Shown here: positions 17,301-25,025 of the stretch, piece after piece
How positions within the stretch are numbered: the first letter of the stretch is position 1
Layout of the letters: each line of letters starts with the position of its first letter
Assembly: GCF_000718555.1 (NCBI RefSeq)
Contig: NZ_JOAN01000011.1
Coordinates: 234,470 to 298,469 of the forward strand
Reading direction: 5' to 3'
DNA: 64,000 nucleotides
Source: Micromonospora chokoriensis
GTDB lineage: Bacteria; Actinomycetota; Actinomycetes; Mycobacteriales; Micromonosporaceae
Translations under genes and position numbers: made by a program
Notes under the pieces: generated by a model
Databases searched by the model: none
The model's input: only the letters and a program-made list of their open reading frames with translations
What the model was told of the DNA's origin: nothing

Positions 17301-18935
17301 TCAGGTTGCCTCGCGGTCGTCGGAGAACGTCGGGCCGGCGGCGGCGGGCAGCAGGTGTCGCACCACCGGTTCTCCGTCGGTCAGCTCCTGGGCCCGTAGC
17401 TCGGCCGCGCGGTCCTCGCCGGTCAACCGGCCGCCGTGCTGGCGCAGGTGCTCGTCCCAGGACGGCACCAGATACACCTCGACGAAGCGGTCCGTCGTCT
17501 CGGCCGGCCGGAACAGCCCCCAGCGCATCGCGCCGGTCCGCTGCCGCGCGCCACGCACCAGGTCCATCGCCGCAAGGAACCCCTGGGACCGCTCCGGCCG
17601 GACGGTGTACTGCACCGTCACCAGCACCGGCCCCACCCCCGGGTCTGGCTCGTGCGCCAGGTGCAGTTGTGGCCAGTAGGCCGCCGGTTCACGGTTCGCC
17701 ATCGTCCGCAGGTCCGGCAACGGCCAGAGCCGACTCGTCGCGGTGCCGATGAGCATCACCACCGCCGCCGCGACATAGGCGGCGACCAGCCCGGCCATGT
17801 CGGCCACCAACCCCCAGAGCAGCGCGCCGGCCGCCTGTCCACCGGCGAAGCACACCTGGTAGACGGCCAGCCCGCGGGCCCGCACCCAACCGGGCAGGAA
17901 GAGTTGCATCTCGGCGTTGACGTTGGCCAGCACCGTCACCCAGGCCATCCCGGCGGGCAACAGGACGATGAGCACCAGCGGCACCACCCGCACCGTGCCG
18001 ACCACGACCAGCGCGGCGGTGAAGACCGCTCCGGCGATCAGCAGGAGTTGGTTGGCCGACAACCGGGTGCGAATCACGGCCAGCAGCAGCCCACCCACGA
18101 TGGCCCCGATCCCGAGGGCGGCCAGCAGCAACCCGTACCCGCCGGAGCCCAGCCCCAGCCGACGGTTGGCCACCAGCGGCAGCAACGCCCAGAGCGCGTT
18201 GGCCGGGATGACGAAGACCAGGGCACGACGCAACAGCCGGCGTACGGTCGGCGAGTGCCGAACGTAGCGGCTACCGGCGCGCAGCGCGGCGGTGAACCGC
18301 TCGGGCACCTCGACCGCGCTCGCGTTGCGGGGTCGCCAGCGCCACAACGCGTACGCGAAGATCAGAAACGCGACGGCGTTGAGCCCGAAGACCGAGGCGA
18401 CGTTGGTCCGGGCGATCAGCACGCCGGCCACCGCCGGCCCGACCGCCCGCGCCATGTTGACGCTTATCGAACCGAGCGCGGACGCCGATCGCAGCTGGTC
18501 CTGCGGCACCAGCTCCGGGATCACCGCCGCCCAGGCCGGCAGGGTCAATGCCTGCCCGACCCCGAACGCGAAGGTGAGGGTGAGCAGCAGCGCTGGCGGC
18601 ATCCGGTTGGTCAGGGTGAGCAGCGTCAACGCCACCGCCACCGCCACCAGGAACAGCTGCACGGCGATCAGCAGGTGCCGGCGGTCGAAGCTGTCGGCCA
18701 GCACCCCGGCGGGCAACGCCAGCAGCAGCACCGGCAGCAGACTGGCCGTCTGCACCAGCGCGACCAGGGTGGAGGCGTTGGAGTGGTGGATCAACAGCCA
18801 CTGCGCGCCGACGGTCTGCATCCAGGTGCCGATGTTGGCGGCGAGCAGGGCCAGCCACAGGTTGCGGTAGACCGCGGTACGCAGCGGCGCCCACGCCGAG
18901 GCCGGACGGTCGGCGGGTCCGGCTGCGGCCGTCAC
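17301..18935 (-). CDS. MFS transporter of the EntS-like/MFS_3 type with C-terminal soluble domain
   Basis: A 544-residue protein. Residues ~15-410 form 12 hydrophobic segments, beginning YRNLWLALLAANIGTWMQTV and with LADSFDRRHLL in the first cytoplasmic loop (the MFS A-motif position). This start is characteristic of the EntS-like exporter family. The last ~120 residues (VLVTVQYTVRPERSQGFLAA onward) look like a ferredoxin-like antibiotic-monooxygenase-type domain, which is standard for the family. Start GTG 18935 overlaps the SDR stop codon (GTGA), and a GTG at 18938 is equally possible. Likely role: efflux of a small molecule, possibly under the adjacent TetR regulator. Confidence 0.85.
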   Translation of the reverse strand: MTAAAGPADRPASAWAPLRTAVYRNLWLALLAANIGTWMQTVGAQWLLIHHSNASTLVALVQTASLLPVLLLALPAGVLADSFDRRHLLIAVQLFLVAVAVALTLLTLTNRMPPALLLTLTFAFGVGQALTLPAWAAVIPELVPQDQLRSASALGSISVNMARAVGPAVAGVLIARTNVASVFGLNAVAFLIFAYALWRWRPRNASAVEVPERFTAALRAGSRYVRHSPTVRRLLRRALVFVIPANALWALLPLVANRRLGLGSGGYGLLLAALGIGAIVGGLLLAVIRTRLSANQLLLIAGAVFTAALVVVGTVRVVPLVLIVLLPAGMAWVTVLANVNAEMQLFLPGWVRARGLAVYQVCFAGGQAAGALLWGLVADMAGLVAAYVAAAVVMLIGTATSRLWPLPDLRTMANREPAAYWPQLHLAHEPDPGVGPVLVTVQYTVRPERSQGFLAAMDLVRGARQRTGAMRWGLFRPAETTDRFVEVYLVPSWDEHLRQHGGRLTGEDRAAELRAQELTDGEPVVRHLLPAAAGPTFSDDREAT

Positions 18936-19627
18936 CACCGCCCGTCCGCGCGCAGCACGCGCTCCCCGGAGACGTAGAGGTCGTCGGGTTCGAGCAGCAG
19001 CAACCGGACGACCTCGCTGGCGACCTGTTCGGGCATGGCGTACACCTCGTCCAGGAACTCGGCCCCCACCCGTTCCTGTAGCCGCGTCGGCATCGGCCCG
19101 GGATGCAGCTGCATCACCTTGACCCGGTTGCTGTGCTGGGCCTCGGCCAGCGAGTCGACAAGGCTGTTGCCGTAACTCTTGGTGGCCCGGTAGACGGGGA
19201 TGCCGGGCCGGGGTGCCGCCAGCGCCAGCGCGCCGATGTACACGACGTTCCCGTGCCCCTGCCGGTGCAGGTGCTGCACCGCCTCCCGCAGCAGGTAGGT
19301 GATGCCCAAGACGTTGATCTCCACGGCCCGGCGGATGTGCTCCACCGACAGGTCCCCCAGCTCGCCGCCCGCCCACATCGAGGCGCAGGCCGCCACCCCG
19401 TCGATCGTGCCGTAGCGCTGCACCACCTCGGCGAAACCGTCGCGGACCTGCTCGTAGGAGGAGATGTCGCAGACCACCCCATCGCAACCCAGCCCGTCGG
19501 TCGCCGCGGCGACCTCGGCCGGCACGTCGCCGAACACCACGACCTGATGTTCATCGACAAGCAGTCGGGCCACCGCGAGGCCGAGACCGCTGGTCCCGCC
19601 GACCACCACGAAGGTTTTGGCACCCAT
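18932..19627 (-). CDS. short-chain dehydrogenase/reductase (SDR)
   Basis: A 231-residue classical SDR. The nucleotide-binding motif GGTSGLG is at residues 10-16, the INVLG segment corresponds to the NAG/N-structural motif region, and the active-site YRATK (Y-x-x-x-K) is at about residue 145. Asp near the end of the second strand (GDVP) suggests NAD(H) preference. The substrate is unknown. It is the first gene of the SDR-MFS-TetR group on the minus strand and is translationally coupled to the exporter, so the two may act on the same compound. Confidence 0.87.
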   Translation of the reverse strand: MGAKTFVVVGGTSGLGLAVARLLVDEHQVVVFGDVPAEVAAATDGLGCDGVVCDISSYEQVRDGFAEVVQRYGTIDGVAACASMWAGGELGDLSVEHIRRAVEINVLGITYLLREAVQHLHRQGHGNVVYIGALALAAPRPGIPVYRATKSYGNSLVDSLAEAQHSNRVKVMQLHPGPMPTRLQERVGAEFLDEVYAMPEQVASEVVRLLLLEPDDLYVSGERVLRADGRW

Positions 19628-19778
19628 GTCTCTCCAGCCGCCGCCAGCACGCCGTCACGCGGGCCGCGTGACGGCGCGTTCTTCCCGTTTCCGGACCGCG
19701 CACACCCGTTCGACGGGTAGTGCTGGGCATACCTGGAAAAGTGGATCTGGACGGCTGGGGTCGGCCCTCGCCCCCGAT

Positions 19779-19784
19779 TAGCGT
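19779..19784 (+). promoter_or_regulatory. -10 box of a leaderless promoter for the sensor kinase
   Basis: TAGCGT is followed by seven bases and then the ATG at 19792; no Shine-Dalgarno sequence is present. Transcription would begin at the start codon. Confidence 0.5.
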
Positions 19785-19791
19785 CTGTCGC

Positions 19792-21156
19792 ATGACCCCG
19801 GAACACCCCTCGCACCTGGCCGAGGCGCTGCGCCGCCGCCGCTGGCTGCTCTCCGCCTGGCCCTGGCGGGCGCTGGCCTACCTGGTTACCACCGTGCCGA
19901 TCGCCGGTGTGCTCGGCGTCGGGCTGCTCATCATCGGCGGACCCATGCTGCCCGTCATCAGCACGCTCCGGCAGCACGGCCGACCGCCGAGCATCGCGCT
20001 GATGCTGTTCCTGATCACCGGCAGCATCATCCTGCTGGCGTTGGCCCCGCTCCTGAGCTTCGCGGTGGCCGCCGTCGAGCGGTGGCGGGTCCGGCTCGTC
20101 GACGACCGACCGCTGCCCTCGTCGCCGTGGCCGGGCCTGGTCGCCCGCTACCGCGGCGCCGCGACCTGGCGGGAGGTGGCGTACCTGTTCTGGCTGGGCG
20201 GGTTCACGCCGATCGCGTACTGGGTGTTCCTGATCCTGGTCCTGCTCGACCTCGGGATGGTCACCAGCCCCTGGCTGGCCGGCGACGCCAACGAGCCGGT
20301 GGTGATCTGGCAGCCGATCGACAGCACCGGCGAGGCGATTCCGTACGCGATCGTAGGGGTGTTGCTGATCCCGGTGCTCTGGTACGCCCTCGGTCTGCTC
20401 GCCGCCGTCCAGGCAGCCGTGGCCCGGTGGCTGCTGGCCCACCCGGTGGACGCGGCTGCTCTGCGCGAGGTCACCCGCTCGCGCACTCGACTGGTCGGCG
20501 CGTACGAGGCCGAGCGACGCCGCATCGAGCGTGACCTGCACGACGGCGCCCAGCCCCGACTCACCAGCCTCACCCTCCAACTGGGCCTGGCCCGACTGGA
20601 CGTGCCGGCGGACTCCCCCGCCTCCCGACCCCTAGCCGTGGCGCACGACCAGGCCCGGGGCCTGATGGTGATGCTGCGGCAGTTGGTGCACGGCATCCGC
20701 CCGCAGAGCCTCACCGACCTCGGCCTGGCCGGCGCCGTACGCGAGCTGGCCGACGCCGCCACCATCCCGGTCACCGTGCACGTCGACCCGCACGCCGACC
20801 CGCACGTCGACCCGCACGCCGACCCGCACGCCGACCCGCACGTCGACCCGCACGTCGACCCGCACGTCGAGCTGCCCGAGATCGTGGAGACCACCGCCTA
20901 CTTCGTGGTCTCCGAAGCGCTGGGCAACGTCGCCCGGCACGCCCAGGCGACCCGCGCCGACGTACGCCTCACCCGGGCCGGCGGTGACCTCGTCGTCGAG
21001 GTGTCCGACGACGGCCACGGCGGCGCCGACCCGGCCCGGGGCACCGGCCTGACCGGGCTCGCCGACCGGGTCGCCGCCGTGGACGGTCGGCTGCTGCTGT
21101 CCAGCCCGCCCGGCGGTCCTACCCTGGTCCGGGTGGAGCTGCCATGTCGTCGCTGA
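19792..21156 (+). CDS. two-component sensor histidine kinase (HisKA_3 type)
   Basis: A 454-residue kinase with four membrane segments in the first ~210 residues (putative 'Sensor' domain). The phospho-acceptor motif ERRRIERDLHDGAQ has His250. The HATPase core has the N-box SEALGNVARHAQA and G-box DDGHGGADPARGTGL. Between the helix bundle and the ATPase domain, residues 330-361 are a tandem (D-P-H-V/A) repeat encoded by seven 12-bp units plus a partial one. That insertion is unusual for the family and could bind metal or simply be a length-variable linker. The gene overlaps the response regulator by 13 bp. Confidence 0.9.
   Translation: MTPEHPSHLAEALRRRRWLLSAWPWRALAYLVTTVPIAGVLGVGLLIIGGPMLPVISTLRQHGRPPSIALMLFLITGSIILLALAPLLSFAVAAVERWRVRLVDDRPLPSSPWPGLVARYRGAATWREVAYLFWLGGFTPIAYWVFLILVLLDLGMVTSPWLAGDANEPVVIWQPIDSTGEAIPYAIVGVLLIPVLWYALGLLAAVQAAVARWLLAHPVDAAALREVTRSRTRLVGAYEAERRRIERDLHDGAQPRLTSLTLQLGLARLDVPADSPASRPLAVAHDQARGLMVMLRQLVHGIRPQSLTDLGLAGAVRELADAATIPVTVHVDPHADPHVDPHADPHADPHVDPHVDPHVELPEIVETTAYFVVSEALGNVARHAQATRADVRLTRAGGDLVVEVSDDGHGGADPARGTGLTGLADRVAAVDGRLLLSSPPGGPTLVRVELPCRR
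20779..20870 (+). repeat. in-frame 12-bp tandem repeat inside the histidine kinase gene
   Basis: Seven complete 12-bp units (CACGTCGACCCG or CACGCCGACCCG) run from 20779 to 20862 and an eighth partial unit follows. Units differ only at one base (T or C), giving His-Val-Asp-Pro or His-Ala-Asp-Pro. The repeat keeps the frame, so copy-number change would alter linker length without truncating the kinase. Confidence 0.93.
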
Positions 21157-21809
21157 CCCGGGTGGTGCTCGCCGAGGACGAGGTGCTGCTGCGGGAGGGC
21201 CTTGTCGCGCTGCTGACCCGCTTCGACTTCACGGTGTGCGCGGCCGTCGGCTCCGCCCCCGAGTTGCTGGCGGCGGCCCGCGAACACCAACCGGACCTGG
21301 TGCTGACCGACATCCGGATGCCGCCGGGCCGCCGCGACGACGGGTTGCGCGCGGCCGTCGCGCTGCGCGCCGAGCGTCCCCACCTCCCGGTCGTGGTGCT
21401 CAGCCAGTACGTGCAGACCGGGTACGCGGCGGCGCTGCTGGACAGCGGCGACGGTCAACGGGTCGGCTACCTGCTCAAGGACCGGGTCGCCGAGGTCACC
21501 GAGTTCGTCGACACGCTGCGCCGGGTCGCCGCTGGCGGCACCGCCATCGACCCGGACGTGGTCCGGCAACTCCTGCACCGCCCGCGCGACCCGCTCGCCG
21601 CGCTGTCCGCCCGGGAACGCGAGGTGTTGGCCCTGCTCGCCGAGGGGCGGTCCAACGCCTCGATCGCCGGCCGGTTACACGTCAGCGAAGCGGCGGTCGG
21701 CAAGCACGTCGGCAACATCCTGCTGAAGCTCGACCTGCCGCCCAGCGACGACACCAACCGTCGGGTGCTCGCGGTCCTCACCTACCTGCGCGCCGACCCA
21801 GTGGGCTGA
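21144..21809 (+). CDS. two-component response regulator (NarL/LuxR type)
   Basis: A 221-residue regulator. The receiver domain has the acidic pair ED at 11-12, phospho-acceptor Asp56 in LVLTDIRMPP and Lys near YLLKD. The C-terminal LuxR-type helix-turn-helix is LSAREREVLALLAEGRSNAS followed by IAGRLHVSEAAVGKHVGNI. Its start lies inside the end of the kinase gene, ensuring coupled synthesis. Target genes are unknown. Confidence 0.93.
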   Translation: MSSLTRVVLAEDEVLLREGLVALLTRFDFTVCAAVGSAPELLAAAREHQPDLVLTDIRMPPGRRDDGLRAAVALRAERPHLPVVVLSQYVQTGYAAALLDSGDGQRVGYLLKDRVAEVTEFVDTLRRVAAGGTAIDPDVVRQLLHRPRDPLAALSAREREVLALLAEGRSNASIAGRLHVSEAAVGKHVGNILLKLDLPPSDDTNRRVLAVLTYLRADPVG

Positions 21810-21841
21810 CGGGCCGAGATCACCTCCGATCATCCCGGGCG

Positions 21842-21847
21842 TAGATT
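21842..21847 (+). promoter_or_regulatory. putative -10 box for the Gfo/Idh/MocA oxidoreductase gene
   Basis: TAGATT lies 58 bases before the ATG at 21906, leaving room for a normal leader with the GGGGAG ribosome site seen just before the gene. Confidence 0.35.
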
Positions 21848-21905
21848 CTGCACAGCGGTACCAGCGCCAGATCGAGGCGCGGACCAGGGGAGATGGGGGC
21901 ACGGC

Positions 21906-22967
21906 ATGGCGGAGGCGCTGCGGGTTGGTCTGCTGGGGTATGGGCTGGCGGGGCGGGTGTTCCACGCGCCGCTGATCGCCGCCACCCCCGGGCTGCGGCT
22001 CGACGCCATCGTGACCCGCGATCCGCAGCGACGCGAACAGGCCCGACAGCACTTCCCGGACGCCCGCCTGGTCGACGACGCCGACGAACTGTGGCGTACG
22101 CCGGACGCTCTGGACCTGGTCGTGGTGGCGACGCCGAACCGGCAGCACGTGCCGATGGCGCGCGCGTCGCTCGCCGCCGGCCTGCCGGTCGTCGTCGACA
22201 AGCCCCTCGCCCCGACCGCCGCGGAAGGCCGCGCGCTGATCGACGAGGCGACCGAGCGTGGAGTGCCGCTGACGGTCTTTCAGAACCGGCGCTGGGACGG
22301 TGACTTCCTGACCGCCCGCCGCCTCGTCGAGAAGGGCGAGTTGGGGCAGGTGCTGCGCTTCGAGTCCCGGTTCGAGCGCTTCCGTCCGACGATCAAGCCG
22401 GGCTGGCGGGAGCTTGCCGCTCCGGAGGAGGCCGGCGGCGCTCTCTTCGACCTCGGCGCCCACCTCGTCGACCAGGCGGTGCAGCTCTTCGGCCGGGTCG
22501 ATCGGGTCTACGCGGAGGTGGACCGTCGCCGCGCGGGCGCGGTTGCCGATGACGACGCCTTCGTGGCGTTGACCCACGCCAACGGGGTGCACTCGCACCT
22601 GTGGATGGGCGCAGTCACCGCTCAACTCGGGCCGCGACTGCGGGTGCTGGGCGACCGGGCCGGCTACACCAGCTACGGGCTGGACGTGCAGGAGGCGGCG
22701 CTGCACGCCGGCGGCCGACCGGGCCAGCCGGGCTGGGGCGAGGTCCCGCCGGAGCGTTACGGCCTGCTCGGCGTCGACGGTGACCTGCGGCCGGTGCCGA
22801 CCGAGCCCGGCGCGTACCAGAGCTTCTACGCGCAGGTGGCGGCGGCGCTGCGCGACGGCGCGCCGATGCCGGTGGACCCGCGGGGCTCGGTCGAAACTGT
22901 CGAGCTGATCGAGCTGGCGCACCGTTCGGCGGCCGAGGGCGTGGTGCTGCCGGTCCCGACCGCCTGA
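21906..22967 (+). CDS. Gfo/Idh/MocA-family oxidoreductase
   Basis: A 353-residue NAD(P)-dependent sugar/inositol-type oxidoreductase. The Rossmann motif GLLGYGLAGRVFHAPL is at about residues 8-23, and the catalytic-region motif DKPLAPTAAEGRAL (Glu-Lys-Pro equivalent) is near residue 100. The C-terminal domain carries GGALFDLGAHLVDQAVQLFG with the histidine that usually takes part in hydride transfer. The N-terminal GRVFHAPL resembles YhhX-type members. ATG is preceded by GGGGAGATGGGGGC. The sugar substrate is unknown. Confidence 0.88.
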   Translation: MAEALRVGLLGYGLAGRVFHAPLIAATPGLRLDAIVTRDPQRREQARQHFPDARLVDDADELWRTPDALDLVVVATPNRQHVPMARASLAAGLPVVVDKPLAPTAAEGRALIDEATERGVPLTVFQNRRWDGDFLTARRLVEKGELGQVLRFESRFERFRPTIKPGWRELAAPEEAGGALFDLGAHLVDQAVQLFGRVDRVYAEVDRRRAGAVADDDAFVALTHANGVHSHLWMGAVTAQLGPRLRVLGDRAGYTSYGLDVQEAALHAGGRPGQPGWGEVPPERYGLLGVDGDLRPVPTEPGAYQSFYAQVAAALRDGAPMPVDPRGSVETVELIELAHRSAAEGVVLPVPTA

Positions 22968-23153
22968 CCGGAGCCTGACCGGAGCCTGGGCGGCGCGTTG
23001 CGCCACCCGGGCTCTTGGGGTGCGCGCGAAAACCAGTGGAACGGCGCTCTTGTGCGCCGCTACGGTGCTGCGCAACCAGGTCGTCTAGGCAAGGACGTGC
23101 CGTTGTACACCCTGTGAGACCTCCCGAGAGCTGATCTGTCGCGCGTCGCGCAC

Positions 23154-23172
23154 GAGCGCCGCGCTCCTTTTT
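23154..23172 (+). terminator. hairpin plus T-run in the leader of the DUF1062 gene
   Basis: GAGCG-CCG-CGCTC is followed by C and five T residues, a textbook intrinsic terminator shape that is rare in this GC-rich sequence. It lies 35 bp before the GTG of the DUF1062 gene and after the upstream oxidoreductase, so it may act as an attenuator in the leader or end a short upstream transcript. Confidence 0.45.
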
Positions 23173-23206
23173 GCTGCGGACTTCTCACTGAAACCGGTGT
23201 ACTTCT

Positions 23207-23755
23207 GTGCTCAAAAATTGGGCCGTCGTGCCCACCTGCCTGCCCATCATCAACCGTCGTTGCCACGCGTGCGCATCCCTACGCCTTCGGGCGAACGGCA
23301 AGTTCCGCGTCAACGCCAACCAGAAGCTCCTCGACGTCTGGCTTCTCGCGCTCTGCACCGAGTGCGGGGACACGGCGAAGCTCACCGTCCTGGATCGGAT
23401 GACCGTGCGCTCCATCCCACCCGAGTTGCTGGACCGGCTTCATGCCAACGATCTTGGCCTGGCCGCCGAGCTGCTTCAGGATCCGGCCGTTCAGCGCCGT
23501 AACCGATTCGTCCTGGACTGGACCGGCGCCTGGCGTCTCGACACCGGCCGATCGGATCACCTGGACCACGACGTGATCGACGTCGCGGTCCGCAACGCGG
23601 CGCGGATCCCGGTTCGGCCGACCCGACTGATCGCAGCGGGTTTCGGCCTCTCCCGGGCCGAGGTCGATCGACTGATCACGGAGGGGAAGGTCGTTTCGGC
23701 ACTCCGGTTGAGCGGCAAGCTCTCCGGGGACTTCACCTTCACGCTCAAGCGCTGA
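23207..23755 (+). CDS. DUF1062 family protein with a zinc-ribbon-like cysteine set
   Basis: A 182-residue protein. Residues ~11-53 hold the pattern C..C-H-A-C...C-T-E-C around the segment ANGKFRVNANQKLLDVWLLA; the spaced cysteine pairs and that core are typical of DUF1062. The C-terminal ~50 residues (LIAAGFGLSRAEVDRLITEG) look like a small helical S4-like RNA-binding fold. Function is unknown in the family. The GTG start at 23207 gives an N-terminus without a clear ribosome site, so the true start could differ slightly. A terminator-like hairpin sits in its leader and another hairpin follows its stop. Confidence 0.8.
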   Translation: MLKNWAVVPTCLPIINRRCHACASLRLRANGKFRVNANQKLLDVWLLALCTECGDTAKLTVLDRMTVRSIPPELLDRLHANDLGLAAELLQDPAVQRRNRFVLDWTGAWRLDTGRSDHLDHDVIDVAVRNAARIPVRPTRLIAAGFGLSRAEVDRLITEGKVVSALRLSGKLSGDFTFTLKR

Positions 23756-23761
23756 GCCCTT

Positions 23762-23791
23762 CTAGGGCCTGTCCGGCCGGGCAGGCCCTAG
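23762..23791. terminator. bidirectional hairpin between convergent genes
   Basis: Perfect 10-bp stem CTAGGGCCTG / CAGGCCCTAG with a 10-base loop that is itself GC-rich. It separates the DUF1062 gene from the convergent small acidic gene, whose stop codon lies inside the right arm. Confidence 0.7.
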
Positions 23792-23946
23792 TCGGCGCTC
23801 TCCTCGGAGGGAGCGTCGTCCGGCACCCGGGCGTCGTCGTCGGTCAGCGCGTCGTCCGACGAGGTGGCGAGGTTGGCGAGCCGACGCTCGGCCTCCCGGA
23901 CCTCTGCGTCGAGCCTGGGGTTCTCCTCGTCCGGGCCCTGCGACAT
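23788..23946 (-). CDS. small acidic hypothetical protein, 52 residues
   Basis: The product starts MSQGPDEENPRLDAEVREAE and ends in an acidic Asp/Ser/Glu tail; the centre (AEVREAERRLANLA) should form one helix. The ATG at 23946 is supported by GGAGG six bases upstream. A longer frame from 24063 lacks such a site and would run into the hairpin repeats. No family is recognised. It sits between the terminator at 23762 and the tandem hairpins at 24029. Confidence 0.6.
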   Translation of the reverse strand: MSQGPDEENPRLDAEVREAERRLANLATSSDDALTDDDARVPDDAPSEESAD

Positions 23947-24028
23947 GAGCGACCTCCATCGGGCGCGACCGGCAACTCTCCGTGTACCCGGGCTGACGGC
24001 GGAGACACGAGCGTCCGCCGCCGCCCCT

Positions 24029-24146
24029 TGATCAAGTGATGAAAAGTAGCTGAATCCGCTCACCAGGACCTATTTTTCATCACCTGATCACTCGATGCTG
24101 AGTAGTCGAATCGGTCCACCAGGAACTACTCCTCATCAAGTGATCA
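24029..24146. repeat. two tandem 56-bp hairpin repeats bounded by three TGATCA sites
   Basis: TGATCA occurs at 24029, 24085 and 24141, exactly 56 bp apart. Units 24029-24084 and 24085-24140 share 39 of 56 bases by my count. With the following TGATCA each unit folds into a stem of about 21 bp around a 20-base loop; the loops share GAATC and CACCAGGA. Stem differences keep pairing at several positions (for example G-C to T-A at unit positions 8/55 and A-T to G-C at 16/47). The right end contains the stop codon of the GntR gene. Could be a terminator pair or a dispersed structured element. Confidence 0.8.
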
Positions 24147-24416
24147 AGGAGACCGGATGTCCTCGGCGACCCACAGGCCGCGGCCCTGAAGCCCCACCAC
24201 CAAGCCGCGTGTCTGAAGAACAATGATCGCCCGTTGGACCGTGGTCACACTGACGTCGTAGAGGTCTGAGAGTTCGTTATAGGTGGGCAAACGCTCCCCT
24301 GCCGCGTACTCGCCGCTCTTGCTACGAGCGGCGAGGTCCTCGGCCACCTCGCGGTATCCGCCGGTAGGTATGGGGCATGTGAAGGTTCCTTCGTTCGGCA
24401 CCTTCCATCGGATCAC
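24144..24416 (-). CDS. short GntR-type winged-helix protein
   Basis: A 90-residue protein that is only a GntR DNA-binding domain: YREVAEDLAARSKSGEYAAG, ERLPTYNELSDLYDVSVTTV and QRAIIVLQTRGLVVGLQGRG are consecutive and cover the winged helix and wing. No ligand-binding domain follows; the protein stops eight residues later. Such stand-alone GntR proteins are common in actinobacterial integrative elements and accessory regions. The start (GTG 24416) lacks a clear ribosome site. Its stop codon lies within the tandem hairpin repeat. Confidence 0.75.
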   Translation of the reverse strand: MIRWKVPNEGTFTCPIPTGGYREVAEDLAARSKSGEYAAGERLPTYNELSDLYDVSVTTVQRAIIVLQTRGLVVGLQGRGLWVAEDIRSP

Positions 24417-24555
24417 GCTGCGGCGGTGACCGCGGAGCTTGACGTGATCTGCGAGCTGAGCGCTTTCGGCGACCCGGTGTACCGAGCGCCGGGCCGGTCG
24501 GCGGAGCGCGCCGGGCTGAAGCCCGGGAGCGTTGCCGACCCGGCCCGGTGCCGGA

Positions 24556-24777
24556 TCAGCGCTGCTTTAGCTCGCGCCAGGATGGGTGGGTGCCGCGCCA
24601 GGCGTCGGCGAGGATGGCCGCCGAGGCCCGGCTGGGGCACTGCTGCACCCGCTCACGGCCCGACGCCCCACCAATCTGGGCGCGAACCTCCCAACCCTGC
24701 CCGTCAGTACGGATGTACACGTCCCTGCGCCCGCGCGGGGTCGTGTCTCCGTTCCACCAGTGCTCCTCCACCTTCAT
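24556..24777 (-). CDS. small hypothetical protein, 73 residues
   Basis: The product reads MKVEEHWWNGDTTPRGRRDV, then YIRTDGQGWEVRAQIGG and a basic C-terminus ending in TWRELKQR-like SWRELKQR. Trp-rich strands and a C-terminal helix suggest a compact alpha/beta fold. ATG 24777 was chosen because TACGGT lies exactly six bases upstream (leaderless promoter); the longer frame to 24891 would run through a structured non-coding region. No family recognised; it sits in an accessory-looking strip with the truncated GntR gene. Confidence 0.62.
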   Translation of the reverse strand: MKVEEHWWNGDTTPRGRRDVYIRTDGQGWEVRAQIGGASGRERVQQCPSRASAAILADAWRGTHPSWRELKQR

Positions 24778-24783
24778 TCGCCG

Positions 24784-24789
24784 ACCGTA
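24784..24789 (-). promoter_or_regulatory. -10 box of a leaderless promoter for the small gene at 24556-24777
   Basis: On the minus strand TACGGT (24789-24784) is followed by CGGCGA and then the ATG. Confidence 0.45.
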
Positions 24790-24949
24790 TAGCAATTCCC
24801 GCGCCGAGGGTATGGCGCAGGTATGCCCAGACCAGGGTAAGGCCGACAATTCAGGCGTATTTCGGGTCAACCGTTGGGAGTTCGAAACCACAACGGGCAG
24901 TTATCCCGCCCCTGACTTGCAAATCAGGAACTCCCACCCCTCAGCCCCT

Positions 24950-25010
24950 GTTGATCAAGAGGTTTGCGTCATCGGGGTACGCGATCCGTGACGCAAACCT
25001 CTTGATCAAC
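24950..25010. repeat. 22-bp perfect inverted repeat, terminator or dispersed palindrome
   Basis: The arms 24950-24971 and 24989-25010 are exact reverse complements (core GATCAAGAGGTTTGCGTCA) around a 17-base loop. It lies 16 bp downstream of the NYN/LOTUS gene stop (minus strand). It shares the TTGATCAA theme with the tandem hairpins at 24029-24146. It may terminate the NYN transcript. Confidence 0.88.
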
Positions 25011-25025
25011 GCACGCAGGCCGGGG

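Noticed and set aside
14603..17752. 1049-codon plus-strand frame over the membrane hydrolase and TetR genes
   Set aside because: Low-complexity Arg/Gly/Gln/Pro translation with no domain; shadow of genes on the minus strand.
20779..20870. CRISPR-like regular repeat
   Set aside because: Units are only 12 bp, contiguous without spacers and coding in frame within a kinase.
24875..24936. tRNA-like fold: 9-bp outer stem TGGGAGTTC/GAACTCCCA with TTCGAAA and a CTTGCAAA loop
   Set aside because: The anticodon-like loop has eight bases, no proper D-arm or T-stem pairs form on either strand, and there is no matching discriminator/CCA context. At most a decayed tRNA or a small structured repeat.
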